A DNA stretch of 64,000 bases from Cryptomeria japonica (GCF_030272615.1 NC_081414.1:311035164-311099163); one strand, 5' to 3'; positions 47,948 through 60,780 are shown, counted from the first letter of the stretch. The notes: generated by a model not told the origin, from the letters alone. Made by a program: numbers and translations.

Positions 47948-50744
47948 TGTAGACGTATAAATCTGACCACTTTCTTAAATAAATATTTAATATTTATTTT
48001 AACCACATCCCTCCTATTAATTAAATCTTATTTAATTAATTTATTCATTTTCATCTATTTGATTAAATAAATTACTCAATTTATTTAATTAAATTCACAT
48101 GAACCATTTCTAGCCTTTAATTAAATAAATCACTTTATTTAATTAATTCCCCATTCTCCCTTTTTAATTAAATTTACATTTAATTAAATTGATCCTTGCA
48201 AATAAATAAATCTAATTTATTTATTAAATCCCCCCACTTGTATTTATGCAAGTTGCATCTATTTTAGTTGAAATAAAACATTTTTTTTAAATTAAAATTG
48301 TTTTCCCTCATCCACTTGCATTTTCCTACATCTCCCACTTGCCTTCTAATTTTCCTTCTAGAAACCTCCTAATCCCATCCTAATCATGTCTAATCCCTCT
48401 AATCATATAATTTCCCTAAGTTTGAGGAGTTCACTTCTCAAATTTGGAAGAAAGTCTTCTAAATGCATTAAAGGCTTTATTTCTTCAACAAGCTAACTCG
48501 TTGAATTCCCCAAATTTGGAAGGACTCTTACAAATTTGTCCCCCAAAGTCTTCCAAACCATTAATGGTTAATTCAACCTTCCCACATGGTTAGAGACTTT
48601 CTATCTAACTTAACCCTTAGCTAACCCAAGGGTCTCATCAATCACTCATGGCTTTAACCCTAGTTGTCCTATTAACCCTTTCACAAAGAGTTTATCCCTT
48701 GCGTAAAGTCCTTATCCATTGGTTATCCACTAACCTAACCTTTACCTTACCTCCTAGGATAACCCTCACATCTCCTTAGGAATTTAATGCCTCTTGCATC
48801 TCCTCTCAAGCCCTCTCAAGGTGACAACTATCAACTGGGGATTGGATTGAAGCCCTCACATGGATTGATTGTTGGCATTCTGGTGCATTTTGTATGACCG
48901 GTGAATGACATGGTTGTCATTGTTGGTGACATCATTTCCCAAGTTCTCACAGTCTATTGACAATAAGTTGACCGATATACAGAGGTTAATCGGCTAAGCA
49001 GTGTGTAGACAGGCTAAGCAGTGAGTAGACCGACACATAAGAGGACAATCGACCAGCAGTGAGTTGACTGGCACAGAAGAGGTCAACCGACAAGCAGTGA
49101 GTAGACTGACACATCGGTATATAGAAGGTAATCAGTAAGTAGATTTTGATTGGTACATCGGTAGAGTCTATAACTGACAGACTGGTAACGTTCACTTAAC
49201 ATCCAGATAAATCAACAGTCTTCTCCAGTCAACAGGCAGACTTATCGGCATGAACGACTGTTTTGGCAGAGATTCCTGGAATGATTTCTGGAGAGTGATT
49301 TATGGCATGGTAAAAATTTTTTGAATAGAATGTTTTGGAGGGAAAGTTGGTGACAAATCAAAAGGGTAATAAATTCACTAAATTAATTTTGATGAGGGTG
49401 TTGTTCATGCGAGTGATAATGTGAAAGTGAACACAGGGGAAGTATAACGAAGTGTAGAGTCGAGTGACAAAGGACCGACAGAGTGAAGAGCCGAAGGTCA
49501 AAGAATTAGTAGAGTGCAAAGTCGAAGGTCAAAGAACCGACAGAGTGTAGAGTTGAATGTATAAGCAGGAAACTAGTGCTGTATAAAGAAGATACAACCA
49601 GTGCAGATAGAGTTTTTTTTTAGTGTGATCTGATCAAACTATTGGTATCTACTCCAGCAGATCATCCTTCTTTTGCTTTCTAACCATTGCAACTAAAATC
49701 CCTTATTAGGGTGGATTTTAATAGGTCCCATTGTATAAATCCTTTAACAAGGTGTCATCTAAATTGATCATCTTAAGACCTTTGACAAGGCTACCTTTAA
49801 CAGGGTAAAGGCACTAACATGCCTTAGACAAAATCCCTTAATCAAGTGGCACCTAACAGGGATGGCTCCTCACCGGGCATACTCCAGAAGAGTACAAATT
49901 TTGTGAGTTCCTACTCACACCGTAGTTTTCTCCCATTTGGGCTTGCATGAGATAAATCTTGGTGTCACTATGTATATTTTCATGCATGCTTATTCTACTG
50001 TAGTGATTATTTATAATAATGAATGTTAAGTTAGTAAACAAACTTGAATTAAAAGTTTTAATTGTGTAAAATCGGTAAAGTGTTGATTCACCCCTCCCCT
50101 CTCAACACCAATTGGGACTAACATTGATAACTTTCAATCCTATCCCTTGCTGAGATTACTCAATCTGAACCATCCATTGCCCTATTTTCCCTATAAATAG
50201 AGCCCATTCCTTCTTCAAATATCAAGTCTTTTGTGCATCTAATTTATACCCTCATTTCATTAAGCATTGTTAGCCTCTCTTTGATAATAGCATTTTAGAT
50301 CATTTAGTAGCATCGTAGCTTAAATTTATCATGTCTTGCATATCATATTATTAATATCATGTTAGCTTCATTTCCATGCTAGCTTAATATCATTTTAACA
50401 TCATTTTCATGTTAGTTTAGTTTCATATCAATATCTTGCACCATATCATCATCTAGTTTCATATCAAAATCATTCATTAGGATCATAGTTGGATCCATTT
50501 TGATCCTAAAATCCTCTAAATCTCGTTCTCTAGGTTGTCATCCAAGAGATCAAGTGCTCTTCCAAGTGAGGGCCACCTTGAATCTTGAGGATCTTTAGAG
50601 ATAGAGGAGCATGGAACGATTTTAAAGAGTTTAGATTCATTTAACTTTGTTTTGTTTGGATTTCAAACCTCTAATGCAATGTTTCATTTGTGTGTTTGAA
50701 TTGTTTTCTCCTCTTGCAGGTTGATACCACATTCCAGGCATACA
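47948..50744 (+). repeat. 3' LTR of the LARD-like element, split by a copia solo LTR
   Basis: Net 1,538 bp once 48870-50123 and one TTGAT are removed, against 1,536 bp for the left copy. Ends ATTCCAGGCATACA, then GTTTG. Confidence 0.9.
48870..50123 (+). mobile_element. Ty1/copia solo LTR in the LARD 3' LTR
   Basis: 1,254 bp, TGTTGGCATTCTGG to TTGGGACTAACA, flanked by TTGAT at 48865-48869 and 50124-50128. Removing it restores GGATTGATAACTTTC, as in the left LTR. It contains a degenerate tandem array (agcagtgagtagac words, 48995-49150) and the leader words cctttaacaagg and cctttaacaggg. Plus orientation. Confidence 0.9.
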
Positions 50745-50898
50745 GTTTGTATTGAAATATAAGTTTTTACATCATGGATGAAATTTGCAAGAACCGGAAA
50801 ACATCCTTTAGAAAAAATCTAACTTACAATATTCCTCTCTTAGTATCATAAAGAAAAAAAAAACCATCGTCATATCCTGGCTACAACTATAGGAAACA

Positions 50899-51174
50899 AT
50901 GGTTTGCAAAGGAGAGCCCATAAACAAGGTATTGTCACAAAAGCTTGCACCCTTGTTGAACGCTAATGCTCAACAACCTTGTGAAACATGGAAACAACCT
51001 CCAAGTGTGGGACCTTGTGCATGTGAGGTTGAATATCTGGAGAAGGCTGACTTCCTTTCCAAGCAGAGTGTAGTATTGGACCAACCCACCACTTATAAAG
51101 CCTACTCCCAGTTTAAAGGAGAAAAGAGAGAAGAAATATTAAAAGGGAAATGGGGGGTGATGCACCTAGATTGA
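50899..51174 (+). CDS. Unrecognised 91-codon open frame
   Basis: ATG at 50899, hydrophilic, four Cys in the first 45 codons after an initial MVCKGEPINK (LNANAQQPCETWKQPP, then VGPCACEVEYL). No family recognised, no upstream signal, and it lies next to a suspected LINE tail on the other strand. It is probably a chance open frame; listed because nothing else explains this stretch. Confidence 0.12.
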   Translation: MVCKGEPINKVLSQKLAPLLNANAQQPCETWKQPPSVGPCACEVEYLEKADFLSKQSVVLDQPTTYKAYSQFKGEKREEILKGKWGVMHLD

Positions 51175-51179
51175 AATGT

Positions 51180-52430
51180 GTTTCTTTCTCAGCCTATGAA
51201 TGCACAAGACACTAATAAACCACCCAAAAGCATACACAAATCTCAATCTATCAACTATCTCTAGAGAAAAATAAAAAAGGTTAGAGCTTAACTTATGATG
51301 AGAGGGATTGAGAAAAGTATCCACTGACAACACAACAAGTGTATTTAACACAAAACCGAGATTTTGAGGCAGAGGAAGAAAGATTACCAAATAAGAGGTG
51401 AATAACAAATAGTGTATCTGATAACAGAGATAAGGTAAAACAAATAATTTATTAACATGAAGGCAAGATAATTACAATTACAAAAATCATAGAATTCTGT
51501 AAAAGAAAAGGGAGAAGAACCCCTTACAATATGTTACAAAATTGACTTTATAGATCAGGCATAACTCAAATGGAACCCTAGGTTCAAAACCCCTAACTAA
51601 CTAGGGTTAGGATACACGAGAAGGAGGATTAAATTCAAACAGACTAATCTGATGGTTGTGTGACTAAAGATATCTTGCAGAACCAAGGAGGAGCAACAAT
51701 CGCTGAAATTAAGGAAGCCCCTATGTTGGGATGTTGTTTGAATGTCCTTTGTCAGATCCAAAATTCTTCTATCTACAATAAATGGGCATGGGTGGCCAAG
51801 AGAAACATCTGTAGAAGCATAGTGGAGTAATGGAATTCATCCCCTAGCCGTTGGAAGTGGTTGAAAAGAGTGTTGGGACCTCAAAAATTTAGCCTAATTT
51901 TGAGGACCTAGGTCCAAAATTTTGCTAAGGACACTCAGAATCCCCTTTGCAAGATAACATGTTGTGTTATATTACAACTTTAGCATATAGCTAATCAGAG
52001 AACAACGTGTTAGTCACACATGAAGATATGGAGGGAAAGCATGGAATAAGCTACTAAAATAGGTAACCAGGAGAGGATGACATAGGCCATTGAGTTGGAA
52101 TTGCATTGGGCGAGCTACTTTGATCCAGGAAAGGTATGATTGTTGTCTGACTAGTGTATCATGATAGTCACACTTGGCTGCAATTGTAAATAACACACCA
52201 TGTTAGTCACTTGCAATCATAGGTGGTGTTAGTTGCACAAGTATTACAGGGGTGGCACATAACATGCAGGTTATTATACTATGGCAAGCGGCAGGGAGCA
52301 CTTAACACAAGGGTTATTCTAGTGGGGTATCAATTACATGATAGGTTAAGCAGAGAGGAGGCCCTCACATGAGCAAAAGATAAAAGCAAATAGGCCTGTG
52401 GGATAGCAAGGAAAGAAGAAAGTCTTTCCC
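51180..52430. other. Unassigned non-coding stretch
   Basis: No coding, LTR edge or family recognised. Transcript-like text (ctagggttaggatacac) and mixed composition only. Confidence 0.3.
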
Positions 52431-52434
52431 ACCA

Positions 52435-53130
52435 CTACCCCACAAGGCACAAAAAGGCATTTAAAAGGCCAATGCAGGATAAGAAAGAAGGTGAGGGGAA
52501 TAAAGTTCACTACCACTCTGCATGGTGGAAGAAGGTGCTAAACACACTGTGCGGGGTGAGGAATGTGTGTGGAAGAGAGGACTCCCACCACCCCGCATGG
52601 GGGCGAAGGGGCACCAAAAAGAACCATGGGGTAAGCACAAGCGTGGCGAAGGGATCTCCCTGCTACCCCACGAGGAGAAGTAAGGTAGTAAGTGGGGCTA
52701 AGTGAACATGAGGAAGAAAAGAACCATCCCCCGCTATCTTGTGAGGTGGTTCTAGAGATGAAAGTCATGGCATGGGGTAACTATGAATGAAGGGGGAAGT
52801 CCCTTCCTGCCATCTCGCAGCTAAGGGGAGGACATAAACTATCCCGCAGGGTAAGGGAAAAGTCAAAGCCACAGAGGGAAATAAATTTCCTCGCCACCCC
52901 ATGGTGTGAAAGCAATAAGAAGAAGGCTTTGCATGGTAACAAATAAAAGGAAAATAGATGGCCCCGCTACCCCGTGACACCAAAAAAAATAGAAAGATGG
53001 GGTTGCTAAAAGGAACATGAGGAGATTTGGGCTTCCCACTATCCCATGGCCATAAAAAATGAAAATGAAAGATTCTGTGGGGGTCACAACTGCAGTGAAA
53101 GATAGGTATCCCGCCAGCCCGCAAGGGGTT
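52435..53130. repeat. Degenerate tandem array, period about 74 bp
   Basis: The anchor c(t/c)a(c/t)ccc(g/a)c(a/g)(a/t)gg occurs at about 52435, 52513, 52588, 52663, 52734, 52810, 52839, 52894, 52967, 53039 and 53114. Spacing is 71-78 bp except around 52839, where an extra anchor gives 29 + 55. Units are strongly diverged outside the anchor and richer in G/C than the surroundings. Open frames across it on both strands are shadows of the repeat. Confidence 0.65.
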
Positions 53131-53139
53131 TGTTGTCAC

Positions 53140-55122
53140 GAGCGTACATAACGTGCATGCTAATTGATCTACAAAGCGTGCCTGCATGCATCTCGATGGT
53201 CAAATTGTCCATGTGGGGATGCTTATGGAGGTTGACCAAAGGACAGATGAGAAGATTTTTAGGACATGTCACATGTCAAAGGGGGAAACATTATCGATAG
53301 AAGATTATTATGTTGACACACTGTAGATAGTGGATTGTGGCCAGATTGAACTAGATTACAGAGATGATGTCAAGAGGGAAATTGCATCTAATTAGGATCA
53401 AACAAAAGATCGGTTGAGTGGCTCCATAAGATCGGAGGATCTTCTGTCGATGAGATTTCATGACCTCGAGAACATCAAAAGGTATCAAGTTGAGAAGATG
53501 TAAGGAAACATGATAGGTAGGAATTACTAAATGTAGTAATCTAGACTCAAAGATCGATCAAAGATTGCAAAAGATGAAATCTATGATAGCGGCTAATAAG
53601 TAGCGGGGTCGACTTATTTGAGGCTTTTTTTTGTGTCCTTATGGAGGGAAGGTTTGTATGTCCTTAGGATCATGGCTCCAGATTCTAGAGGTCATCCTCA
53701 CAACTGCTCGCATTTAATGCCTCCAGAAAGATTGCATGCAGAGAAGAATGAATGTTTCCTTATGGCATATTGTAATCTAGGGGCAATCAGATTTTGACAT
53801 GTGTCTCAACTGGCCTGTAGCTTGTTTTTTCACCCTTGTCTTATTAAAGGGAATTCACGGCCAGTGAGACGGGATTCTAAGGATGATTTTGATGAGGTTC
53901 TGAAGTAGTTTTTGAAAAAAAAATTGCAGGCAAGGCTTCCATGTACAGTCGAAGGTTAGGAGCAAACTAGACTTCCATTTTTTAGTTTGTAGTCATTTTT
54001 CCATTTCAAATATTGTATAACCATAATGCATACATGTCTTAATGTTTTTATTGTAATTGTCTCCAACATGTAGTTTCATTATTTCATGAAATAGATGATC
54101 AAGGATCCTCTGTTTTGTCCCTGCAATCTCAGGTGTTTATCTTGTTTCTTGTTTCTCTTCAAGGAAGATATTAAAATGTTTTTTATAGGATAATGAAATG
54201 GTGTTGTGTGCATGTAGGATATGTAAGAATGACTACAATACAACTGTAATAGGGGGTATTGATGTCATGCATCAATACTGAGAACTCACTGGTTATAGCT
54301 TAGTCTATTTGGGTTTACCTTGATGAAGGCATTGGTCATGGTGCTTGTATCTAGTTCTCAGAATTAGTTTATTATCTCCAAGTCTCTTTTATTTCCTATT
54401 TTTGTTTTCTATTTGTAGGAGTAGATCTAGTGTAGAAACCATCCCAAGTGTTGAGTGATAGTTGACAAGCCAGGATTGTAGCCAAATATAAGTTTCATAC
54501 AGTTTCCTTGGAACATTCAAAATGGGATAGCTATTGTAATATGTAATGTCATGAATGTTGGAAGCTATAAGATATGTAGGAATTATTTAGGTACACCCAC
54601 CTTGGTCTCGCAAAGCTAAAAGTGCAGGAGATTTTAGTCTTGTGACTGAATCTCATTCGTTGGACAAGTCCTATTCTAGGTCTGTTGATGAGTTAATGGC
54701 TATTCCTCTAGGACTTAGAATCTATTCATTTGGGAACCAACAAAGACATCAGATTCAATTTGGTTTGCCGATGGGGTTAGAAATTGGTTTTTGACCCATT
54801 AAGTCTACAACCACCCCTGGGCACTAATTTGTAAACTCAATGTTTATTTCAAGTTTGAATTTGAGCCACTTGATCTCCCTCCTCACGCATAGATGGATGA
54901 TAGAGATTGCGCCACAAAAGCGGGGACCACTAAACAACCATATTGCGATATCGCAGCCAAGGATAGAATAAATTCTTTAATCATTGTGATACCGTGATGA
55001 GATACTCGGTGACCACAAATTTATCACAACCCTATAGGGGGAAGGCAACATTGTCCCTAAACTTTCATGGTAGAGCAGTAACATCATTCCTACAGCTTGG
55101 CGGGCTATTACAATATCGTAGG
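53140..55122. other. Unassigned non-coding stretch
   Basis: No domain recognised. 53820-53860 has a leader-like cttattaaaggg, and 54890-55122 has diverged tattgcag/tatcgtag words that continue on the other side of the solo LTR at 58851. It may be a decayed LTR belonging to the Tat-type remnant to the right; that is a guess. Confidence 0.25.
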
Positions 55123-58100
55123 TGTAATGCCCGCCAAAATACCCTAGAGAAAATACATTACTAACAAGCAAATATAGATTTTTTTTTTAAAACATCAACT
55201 AATGCATTCATTACTATCATCTTATTCAAATGAAATAATCATCATTAACTAAATAACATCTAACCATCACAATAAAATTCACATAAGATATGATGCAAGC
55301 GAAAATAAACTCAACATATCAAACATCCTCTAGGGCATCTCAACATCATTACTTAAACTGACCATAAACAATAACACAACATAACATCATAAGCGCGATA
55401 TCACAATAAACCCCCTTAATCTAATTCATACTAATCCTATCATGAATCTTTCTTACAATGCACCCATGATCTTTCACTATTCTATAACATGATTATAACC
55501 ATGTACTAAGCATACTTAACAAATCCATTTAAATTCATTTTAAAAACACCAATACCAAATGTTCCTACTCCCAAATTTCTTATACATTTCTATCATCATG
55601 AACTAATCACAAGATAAACTAATATATATCCAACATTGCATAAGAACATATAAACATCCATGAATCAAATTTCCATTAATGAACCAATATTACAAGTTAC
55701 ATTATTAATTCTCCTAACATACTACTACATGAATACGATATCCTTTACATCAAGGTCCACAGTTCTATTTACATTGCAATTACATCAATCTGCTACAAGA
55801 ATCCATCCAAAGCTGAGAAGACAAGATATCCACATCCACGCATAGCATCCAATGAAGAAAATCCCAATGGAAGAAGGCATCAAACCACCCGACAATGTGG
55901 AACCAAAGGAACCACCCCCCGTACTAGGAGATGACACAAGATCCCACACATACTCTAGATCTAGGCTGACACCTAACAACCAAAGGAAAGACCAATACAA
56001 CAAGGATGCAAAGCAACATAAGATAACCAAAAAAAAACCGTCAACACAAACCCTCCAAACACGGAACCCTCTAGAGGCAACACAACCAAGAAAAACTCAA
56101 GGCGCTAGGACCTACATGCAGGGAGAAAGAGTGTCATCACATGCAACATGTGGGTACCTGGGCACCAGTCCCGGATGTCCCAAAGCACATGTGGAGCCAT
56201 CTCAACTTCATGGAGTGAAAGAGATTAGCTTACCTAGGTTTTTCCAAGGACTTCCCAGTCCTATCTCAGTCCACAACCGTAGGGCAAGGCAAAGGGGCCA
56301 ACATAATTTATTATCTTATTAAGATGAACTAGTCTACCCAAACCCAAGTATTATTAATTAAGTTATCACTTGTTTACATTGGAAAACTTCTAGTGAGATA
56401 TCTAGAGATCTGGACCTGGCAGCCCACTCCATGAAATCTTAGTCACTCATTACGAAGCCCACTCTCCCCCTTGCATGTACCTAGACCTTAGGATAATAAC
56501 AAAAAATACTTCAACAAAACCAAGGGCTCACAACTATACAAGACCTATCTCACCAAGGTATCCAAATCAATCCAACAACAATGCAATCATCATAAAAGAA
56601 TACCACAAAATAGCTCGGCTACAAGATAATCACATATACAAGCCAAATAATCAAAACAACCAATAATTAGTCAATGAAACTGACCTAGAACATCTCAGGT
56701 ATCAGAAAGCAGCCTCTGGATTCTGAAAAAAAACAAGAACAAGAATTTGGGAAAAACACTAAAACTGGCAAACTGACACAACTGATATAATGGTGCATTT
56801 ACACCACAAATTAGCACGTTCACTTAATCTTTTGGCGCATATATCCAATCATTTAGCACATACATTTAACATATTGGAGAATATGTTTGACAAATTAATA
56901 CATGCATTCAATAGATTAGCGCATACATTTAAATGTCTAGCGCATATGAAGTAGTGCATATGTTCTTTGTTTTAGCACATTTGCCCTCGAGACCAAAAAA
57001 CGGAAGGTAAAATTGCGACTTGGAAAAATAAAATTAGACTCTTAAGTTTAAGTCCCAAAAATACAACCAAAAGGGACGCAAATCCAATATGAAACTAAGG
57101 AACATAAATTCCACACTCAAAATAAACTCACAAAGACAAGATTGAACTTAGAAATAGTTACTCCAAACAACTTCCAGCCATGAAAATTCATAGGAAACCA
57201 AATATATAAAACTCCCAGCCAACTAAGAAACCAAATGGTTTCCACAATCCAAAGCCTAACCTTCAACCCAACAAGAATCATAACTAAGGAAGCAAAATCC
57301 ACAAACACAATAAGCAAAGCTGGATATTCACGGCAAACAGAATATTCAGACAAATATATTTTCCCCAAACTATATATTATATTCATTCTTTGAAATATTA
57401 TTTATCCAAAACTATATTAAGTAAATATTTATCTCCCAAACAACCCCGAAGACAATCTTTTCTGAAAATAAAATTTGTAGGAAGAGGATTTCTCCAACCT
57501 AGAAGATAGAAGTAATGGATAAGAAAATATGGAGAAGCACAATCCACAATCCAAGCAAGCCAAGAAATCTCCAATCTCCAAATCTTCAACCAAACATCCA
57601 AACTTGTAGGAGAAAACCCGAGAAATGCTAACTCGACAAAATACTGAGGAAGCCAAATAAATAGAAAATCAAACTAAAACCAAAGAAAATCTCAGCCAAT
57701 CAAAATATTACAAAATAATATATTTCTTACCAACCATTTGCAAAACCCAAGGTAAGAATAATAAAATATTATTTAATTTACTTACCCAAAAATATAACCA
57801 ATAGAATAATAGGGTAGGTAGAAAGAATCTACCAAGCAACCCAAGAGAGTAAAAAGAGAATAATAATAATAATATAAACAACTCATAAAATCATGGGCAC
57901 AAATAATTCTAAAAGCCCAATAATAAATAAACCAAGGCTATATTAAATTAAAGCCATAATAATAAATCAAAGGCTATTTATATAATTAAATATTCTAATT
58001 AATAATAAAACCTTTTCTTACTAAATGATAATATTAATATTAATTTAACAATACTTTATTATTAAATATTATACCAACCATTTATTTAATTAATTATTAT

Positions 58101-58850
58101 AAACTATATTAATCTTTTATTTTAATTTAACATTATTAAACTATATAAATCAATTAATAAAATAATTAATAATTAACCAAACTACGCAAAGAAAGCCACC
58201 ATAAAATAATCCAAGAAAGCATTACACACTAACCACTACTCACGCCAAGACTCTAAACTGACAAGGGTAATCAACTTAAATCTAGAGTATAGGGTGGGAT
58301 ATCATGTCAACTCCGATCAACTTGCCATTGGGATAAGATATGCTCAAACCTGTGAAGTCAAGTGGAGTCGATGTCTGGTACCTACAAAACCTGCATCCAT
58401 AAAGCCATGGTATAACATATACAATAATATATAATAAACACACAACTGATAGAGAATGGCGATGGCATATCATGCTCACAATGAGTGATATGAAATCATC
58501 TCTACTCACACAAACAATCACCCAATATAGAATCAACACATCACATAGAATCATAATCGTAGAATGGGGTTAGTACATCATAAAATAACATCAAATAATC
58601 CTACAACAAACATGATACACACATAGAAATAAATACACAAAAATCATCATAGAGTAATCCATCCTCACAATAGTCTAGAAATATCATCATCCATATGAAA
58701 TCATTATATCAAATACAACATATGTCTAATATCAATAAAGAATCATCAATCCTTAAACATCTAGTTAAAGCATCACAAAAATAGTCTAAACTATGCCAAT
58801 ATAATCTATTGAATCACAAAAGAAAGGACGAGTCAAGGAGAGGCACTACA
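55123..58850 (-). mobile_element. Long solo LTR (3.7 kb), minus orientation
   Basis: Begins TGTAATGCCCGCCAAAATAC (reverse of the right end of 26917-31594) and ends GTCAAGGAGAGGCACTACA (reverse of TGTAGTGTCCACCCTTGAC). Flanks GTAGG (55118-55122) and GCAGG (58851-58855) differ by one transition. The block near 58360-58385 matches the reverse of 27395-27430. It is about 0.95 kb shorter than the other member and carries the ttagcgcat array the other lacks. No coding. Confidence 0.8.
56785..56990. repeat. Array of ttagcgcat / ttagcacat motifs
   Basis: Variants recur at roughly 20-30 bp: aattagcacgttc, ttggcgcatata, tttagcacatac, gattagcgcatac, tctagcgcatatg, tagtgcatatg, tttagcacattt. Same strand sense and same words as in the LARD leader at 40490-40745. 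Confidence 0.65.
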
Positions 58851-59640
58851 GCAGGGGTCAAGCGGTGGTTAGCCATAACCACTGTGACCCCTTGATAATA
58901 TCTTTTGTAACTCCACCATCGGTCACCACAATAGCGCAAAGGGAAACCTACCACAAACCCACCATTGGGCAGTATTGCAGTAAACAACTCTTTGGGCCCT
59001 ACCATCGCCATCAAAATTTGTATCGAGGGCACTAAACTTCCTTTTCAACATGTCATGATAATACGATAAAGCATTAGTGGCCATCACCATATCACAAAGG
59101 GGACCACACCATGAGCTCCAACTATCATGATAGATCAGTAAACAAAATGGTTATTGCAGTATCATAGGGGGGATCCAAAGGCAAGTGCTAATTATTGCAA
59201 TACTACAGTAAGCAATGAAAGTCTCCTACCTGCTGGTAGCGGATAAAAGGGGCCAGTCCTGGGATGAAAAGGGGACCCTCTAGCCAATTAATTCAAGTGA
59301 AATGGTAGCTCCAACTAGTCAATGAGGAAAAAAAACAAGACCAAAAAAGGTTAAGGCAAGAAGCCTTAAGGGTTTAGGGGTTTAGGGCTTGGGAAGTAAC
59401 AGGGTTTTGGCCATGATGATTTCTCGAATTGGTTATTTGCATGGCTAAGGTTGACATAAAAATGTTCAGCATTTCTGGTGACTTAGAGGGTATGGAAAGA
59501 TTGCCTTGGCATATAACCAATAACCTAGGGAAATCTTTTGGGTGCAGAGTCAAGGTTGAAATATGATAAAAAAAACCTTTGCCCTTGCAACCTACAAAAG
59601 ATCAAAATTTTGCCATTACATGGGAGAATATCCTATGCTT
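58851..59640. other. Unassigned non-coding stretch
   Basis: Host of the long solo LTR. Contains loosely repeated text (accataaccactgtgacccc, tatcatgataga, tattgcagta) and ggtttaggggtttaggg near 59370. No LTR edge of the neighbouring Tat-type element could be fixed. Confidence 0.25.
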
Positions 59641-59689
59641 GTGCACTTCTTGCAAAGCTAAAACTAACTAATATTTACAAGGGACAAAA

Positions 59690-60780
59690 TCACCTCAAGA
59701 GCAAGCTTTAAGGTGAAAGTCGTTGACTGTAATGGGAAGGGGCTCACTACTAAGCCTGGATAAGTGAAAAGAATTGGCCTCCTTACAATTGGTGATAACA
59801 TATGGGCTACTCCAAATAACATCAAATTTGGAGTGCCTACTTGGTTTGGCTTGGTCAACATCCCACTTTAGGAGAAGGTCACCAACCCTAAAGGTCCTAA
59901 GAGTGGTTTTTCTGTCAAAACTTCTTTTGACCTATCCCTGATGGATCTTGAGGGTCTTCATGGCCTTACTTTTGATTTCTTCTAGCTCTATCAGCTCTGC
60001 ATATCTTAATTTCATGACATCATTTTCTATGAGCTCCAGTTGGTGTGCTAAGTCAAGAGAGGGTAATTCAAAGGATAATGGAAGCCTTTCTTCTCTTCCA
60101 TATACCAACATGAAAGGTGAATTACCAATTTCTCTCTTAGGTGTGATCTTGTCAGCCCATAAGGTTGTTTCCAAATTTAAATTCCAAGACCTTTGGTTGT
60201 CATCCAGAGTCCTTTTGATGATTCTAATGAGGTTCTTATTGGAGGACTCAGCTAGGCCATTCCCCTGGGGGTAGTAGTTTGATGATTTATTCAAATATAT
60301 GTCATGTCTAACTATCCATCAACTGATTTGAGCTTTGACAAAAGCCTTGTAATTGTTAGATATAATGGTGGAAGGGGCACCAAATCTGGTTCTAATTCCC
60401 TGCAGCAATTGGACCAATGAATTTTCAATAGCATCTTTCAGGGAAACTACCTCTGTGCACCTTGTGAATCTGTGGAGGCCAAGATCCACTTATGGTTAGT
60501 GCTTGATAGAGGGTTAGTTGGGCCAATAAAATCTAGACCACATTGAGTAAAATATTGATTTGTTTGTATAGGATGAAGAGGAAGGTCAACCAACCTTTAT
60601 TTTCCTTAAAACAAAGCGCATTCCTTACACCTCCCTATCTACTTGTGTGAATCCTTGAATAGGGAAAGCCAATAATAGCTTGCCTTGATTATTTTCATGG
60701 TGGTATTCCTTGCAAAAAAATGGCCACCTGAAGGGCCATCATGAAACTCTTCTAATAGCTTGTTGACCTAGTCTTCTTTG
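59690..60780 (-). pseudogene. Integrase of the Tat-type remnant
   Basis: Zinc-binding region near 60760-60610 (GPSGGHFFARNTTMKIIKA, then CKECALF), core near 60535 (CGLDFIGPTNPLSS), then TIISNNYKAF near 60360, and YYPQGNGLAESSNKNLIRII from 60280. The second catalytic Asp, normally ISDNG, is Asn in ISNNY; the Glu of LAESS remains. The C-terminal domain continues past a stop as FRVGDLLLKWD. Several frame changes in the N-terminal half. Confidence 0.75.

Larger units (their letters stand above)
38880..50744 (+). mobile_element. Large non-coding LTR element (LARD-like)
   Basis: LTRs 38880-40415 and 47948-50744 (the latter split by a copia solo LTR) begin TGTAGACGTATAAATC and end GCATACA. GTTTG is duplicated at 38875-38879 and 50745-50749. 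A TGGCGCC-type primer site and a polypurine tract lie in the right places. The 7.5-kb interior has no gag or pol; its longest open stretches are about 110 codons and low-complexity. It must have been moved by a partner's enzymes. LTR difference over the first 235 bases is about 3-4% by eye, so it is younger than the Athila-like element. Confidence 0.9.

Noticed and set aside
52472-53187. Overlapping open frames on both strands around 52.5-53.2 kb
   Set aside because: They lie entirely in the array of about 74-bp period and show only repeated low-information peptides.
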